A stretch of DNA of 64,000 nucleotides from contig JAJNNQ010000002.1 in assembly GCA_027886175.1 (NCBI GenBank), positions 872,001 to 936,000 of the forward strand, written 5' to 3'. The stretch is from Phylloscopus collybita. Taxonomy: Eukaryota > Chordata > Aves > Passeriformes > Phylloscopidae. A model generated the notes under the pieces. That model saw nothing but the letters and a program-made list of their open reading frames with translations. It was not told the origin of the DNA and searched no databases. A program made the translations under genes and the position numbers. This document shows, piece by piece, positions 60,921 through 64,000 of the stretch. Position 1 is the first letter of the stretch. Each line of letters begins with the position of its first letter.

Positions 60921-61102
60921 TTCCTGGCACAGGGTGCCCAGAGAAGATGTTGCTGCCCCTGGATCCCTGGAAGTGTCCCAGGGCCAGGCTGGATGGGGCT
61001 TGGAGCAACCTGGGATAGTGGAAGTGTTCCTGCCCATGGCTGGGGTGGAATGAGGTGATCCTTAAGGTCTCTTCCGACCCAATCCATTCTGGGATTCTCT
61101 GA
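60921..61102 (+). mobile_element. CR1 LINE 3' fragment
   Basis: TGGCACAGGGTGCCCAGAG, TGCCCCTGGATCCCTGGAAG and CTTCCGACCCAATCCATTC in order. Confidence 0.88.
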
Positions 61103-63861
61103 GACCCCTCTGTGCTCTGGGACCTCCTGTCCCAAACCTCCTCTTACCTCAGACCACCCGAGCTGGAGGTGGGGGGACACCAGATTCTGGTTTTCCTGCT
61201 GATCCTGTGTTACATTCCTGAGGTTTCTGCAAGTTTTGGGATCTGCATCGTCCTGGCTTCGGGATCATCAGCTTAGACCCCCCTGCTCCTGCATCATGAG
61301 CTGGGCTTTGAGGCCAGGCACAGCTGGAGAGCAGCACCCATCGGGGCTCACCCCAGCAGCAGATGTGGATTTGCAGCTGGTGTCTCTAATCCATGAGAAG
61401 TTTATCTTCTCTGTAAGGTGCTTTTGGTTTCTTTTTAAAACAAGATCCAAGGCTGTGAGGACACTTTTCATCTTCACATCCCAAACACCTTGCAAAGGCT
61501 GTGCAGCAGGGGAAACTGAGGCAGGGGGAGCCTTGGAGGCTTGGCAGCACCACCACCAGTGGGAGCTGAACCTGCTCCTTGGTGACCTCATCTTCTTGGC
61601 CAACCTTCCCTGAGAGAAAACTCTCCATTGGCTACCAAACACCCAGGATGCTCCTCTGGGGTGGGGTCTTCAACTTGCATCCCTCAGCCCCACCTCAGGG
61701 TCCTGAGATGAACCTCAGGTGGAGCTCCTGTTGCATTTCCACAGCTTTTAATTGTCCCATCCTTTAAAATCCTGAAGATCTTCCCCATGGCTGAAGGGTG
61801 ACCCTGAGTTATGTCCCTTCCACCTCCAGATCTCTGCAGATTTAATTGCAACCAGTGTTTGTCCAAAGGATTTCCTGGAGAGGGGGGCTGGAAGGAGCTC
61901 CTGACCCTCCTTGTTCATGAGGTGGCCTGGGAGAGCATTCCTCTCTCCACCTCCTCCCATCCCAAAAAATCATTCCCATCTACCCCAAGCACAGGAGCTT
62001 GGCTTAATGGATTTATTTGTGTCCTCTCCTGGTGGGAGGTGAGCAAACATTCCCATACCCCCAAAGGGAAACAGAAGTCCCTTCAATCCTGGGAGGCCAC
62101 AGGCACCTTCTTCCACCCAAATTCTCTTGGAATGCTACAGGAGGGCAACCTGCCCTGTGTCCAAAGCCTCCTTAGAAAGTCAGAGGCAGGAAACCAACAC
62201 AACCCAGCTCCAGACAATGGGAACGGAAGAAGGGCAGTGAGGCAGATGGGGAATCTGCACCTCGTGCTCCTCCTGCAAGCTGGGAGAGCCATTTCCCAGA
62301 CAATCCTTGGGCTTTGTCCAAGACCAAAACACCAGGAGGGGAATTTTTTTTTTTTTTCTTGTGTGTGTGTGTCATAAGGAAAGCCCTCCTTCCCCAGCAA
62401 TCTCAGATGGTGTGCACCACGTTCCTGAATGATCCCAGTGCTGGGGAGAGCTCTCCTCTCCTGTGATTTGTGGCCTGGTTGGAGTTCTTCCACCCAATGT
62501 CCATCCCAGCATCCCAAGGGTCAGTTTTAGGGCTGCATAGCTCCCTTTGACCCGTTCTGCCCCTTGGAGACTGTGGTGACCAGGCATGAAAATCCACGTG
62601 GTTTCTGCTCCTCGCTGCCAGGAGGAGGGAAAATAAAGGAGTTTTTGTGGGATTTCTGCACATCACTGTTCTGCACAGCAACCTGGGGCTGTAGCAGCAG
62701 ACGACAGGGAACATGGATAGGAAAGGGGGAGCTCCAGCCTATAAATTAATTAAGGCACGTGAGAATAAACTTTGCTGGAGCAATTTGTTTATCTCCCTGC
62801 CTCTCCCATTTTTTTGGTGCTGTGGGTTGTCCCACTGCTTCTCTGGCTGCATCCTCAGAAGGTGAGGATCTCAGATCCCACCCTCAGGTGTCCTGAGCTG
62901 TCCCCAAGGAATGAAGTGACTTTTTAAGGACAAGCCAAGCCCTCGAGCAGGTCAGAATTGCTCCTCTAAGAGCTCCACACTCTCTTCTGCAGTTTGACTT
63001 TTTGCATCCTCTGGGGAGGATGCCAACTTTTCCTGGCTATCAGTGGGTGTGGAGGTGTGGGAAGTGCTGAGCCAGGTGGGGTTCTGAGGGTGAGTTGTGC
63101 AATCACGGGACAGCAAATGCTGAAGGTCCCTCAGGAGGTGCAGATGCCACCAGCTCCCCATGCCAGTGTTTGTCAGGGAGATCTTTACTCTTCTGGCTGC
63201 ACCTTGTCCTTCCATGGCGTATTTTTGGGGTGTCCGTGAGGACCCCAACAGAGCAGCACTGCTCCCCTCCCAAATCTCTCATGTCCCATCACCCTGATCA
63301 TCAATGTCACTCCACAGCCTCGTCCCCACTCCCTGGGAGATGCCACCACCAGCTGGGGGTGACAGGGTGGCACCAGCTGCTCCCCAGGAGCCAGGAGGGT
63401 GGTGAGGTGACAAGACCCTATTTTCTGAGGGGCTCAGGTCCGTTTCAGCAGAGCGAGGAGCTCGGGAGCTCGGGTTTCTGCTCGGTGGTGTTGTTTCTGA
63501 CCCTTTTTAACACCTCCTTAAACTGTGCAAGTCTGCTTGCTGTGAAACGCCTCTGGCACCACCAGTGGGATGGAAATGGGCAAAATCACGGGAAAACAGC
63601 CCAGAAACGGGGCTCCTCCCCCACTGGGGTGAGGCAGCACTTCCAGCCCAGCCCTGAGCATCTTCGGCTGCTCCCATCCCTTCTCTGCATCACCCCCTCG
63701 ATCAAGGCAGAGTTAATCCACCCCACGACCCCAAACACTGTTCCCTACCCCTTCCAGCCCCACAGAACACCCGCCGTGCATCCGGAAGCCTCTGCATCGG
63801 AAACCTGAAGCCGGTTCAAACAAGAACCCGAGCCAAATTCCTTCCAGGCACGTTTTTATCA

Positions 63862-63893
<32 letters not shown>

Positions 63894-64000
63894 CCTGCCG
63901 GTGACAATGGATTTGCTCAGGGGCTCTGCCCAGCCCTTTCCTCTGCGCTGTCAGACAGAAATAGTTAAAAACCACGTTCGCTGAGAAATGAAATGTCCTC
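61103..64000. other. Intergenic sequence to the window end
   Basis: Unique apart from poly(T) at 63864-63893 and a short (GT)n at about 62361. No gene recognised. Confidence 0.35.
63864..63893. repeat. Poly(T) run
   Basis: Thirty consecutive T. Confidence 0.95.

Noticed and set aside
51600..64000. Single-exon connexin gene (GJC2) expected from synteny
   Set aside because: No frame begins with a connexin-like N terminus or shows its cysteine loops; it must lie outside the window or be missing.

Overview
This window is nuclear DNA from a bird, probably a songbird. The evidence is short GT-AG exons, many 5'-truncated CR1 LINE fragments with ATTCTRTG-type 3' ends, several solo endogenous-retrovirus LTRs and GC-rich CpG-island promoters. 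Four protein-coding genes can be read with full exon structure: ARF1 (+), MMTAG2/C1orf35 (-), MRPL55 (-) and GUK1 (+). Their order and orientation match the human 1q42.13 block (WNT3A-ARF1-C1orf35-MRPL55-GUK1-GJC2).

Layout. Positions 1-18,650 hold no gene I can support. This stretch carries CR1 fragments, four solo LTRs (4432, 9123, 10232, 16440), a 13-bp minisatellite (5168-5521) and several unique AT-rich blocks that could be conserved regulatory elements; by synteny it should lie downstream of WNT3A. A purine-only minisatellite (18.14-18.66 kb) abuts the ARF1 CpG island, which holds eight CCACGCCC boxes. ARF1 has a 9.4-kb first intron, four coding exons (28.5-31.2 kb) and a 3'UTR to about 32.7 kb. 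From 35.3 to 40.8 kb three genes are packed tightly: MMTAG2 (8 coding exons), MRPL55 (3 coding exons), and a bidirectional CpG promoter shared by MRPL55 and GUK1. GUK1 has seven exons between 46.1 and 51.3 kb, plus an in-frame upstream first exon at 40,746-40,788. From 51.6 to 64 kb there is intergenic sequence with CR1 fragments, homopolymers and a weak candidate for two noncoding exons of the next gene (GJC2 by synteny).

Function. The genes are housekeeping. ARF1 is the Golgi small GTPase, MMTAG2 a Lys/Arg-Ser-rich nuclear protein, MRPL55 a mitoribosomal protein and GUK1 guanylate kinase. The alternative GUK1 first exon would add a basic, acid-free 15-residue N terminus that resembles a mitochondrial presequence, and it is driven from the promoter shared with a mitoribosomal gene.

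Most interesting signals: the GUK1 N-terminal extension; a family of three roughly 290-bp solo LTRs with 6-bp target duplications, one nested in a CR1 inside a GUK1 intron; the CCACGCCC cluster and polypurine tract at the ARF1 promoter; and private minisatellites in the GC-rich introns of MMTAG2, MRPL55 and GUK1. I found no convincing novel protein-coding system. The long open frames in the minisatellites are explained by repeat units lacking stop codons.
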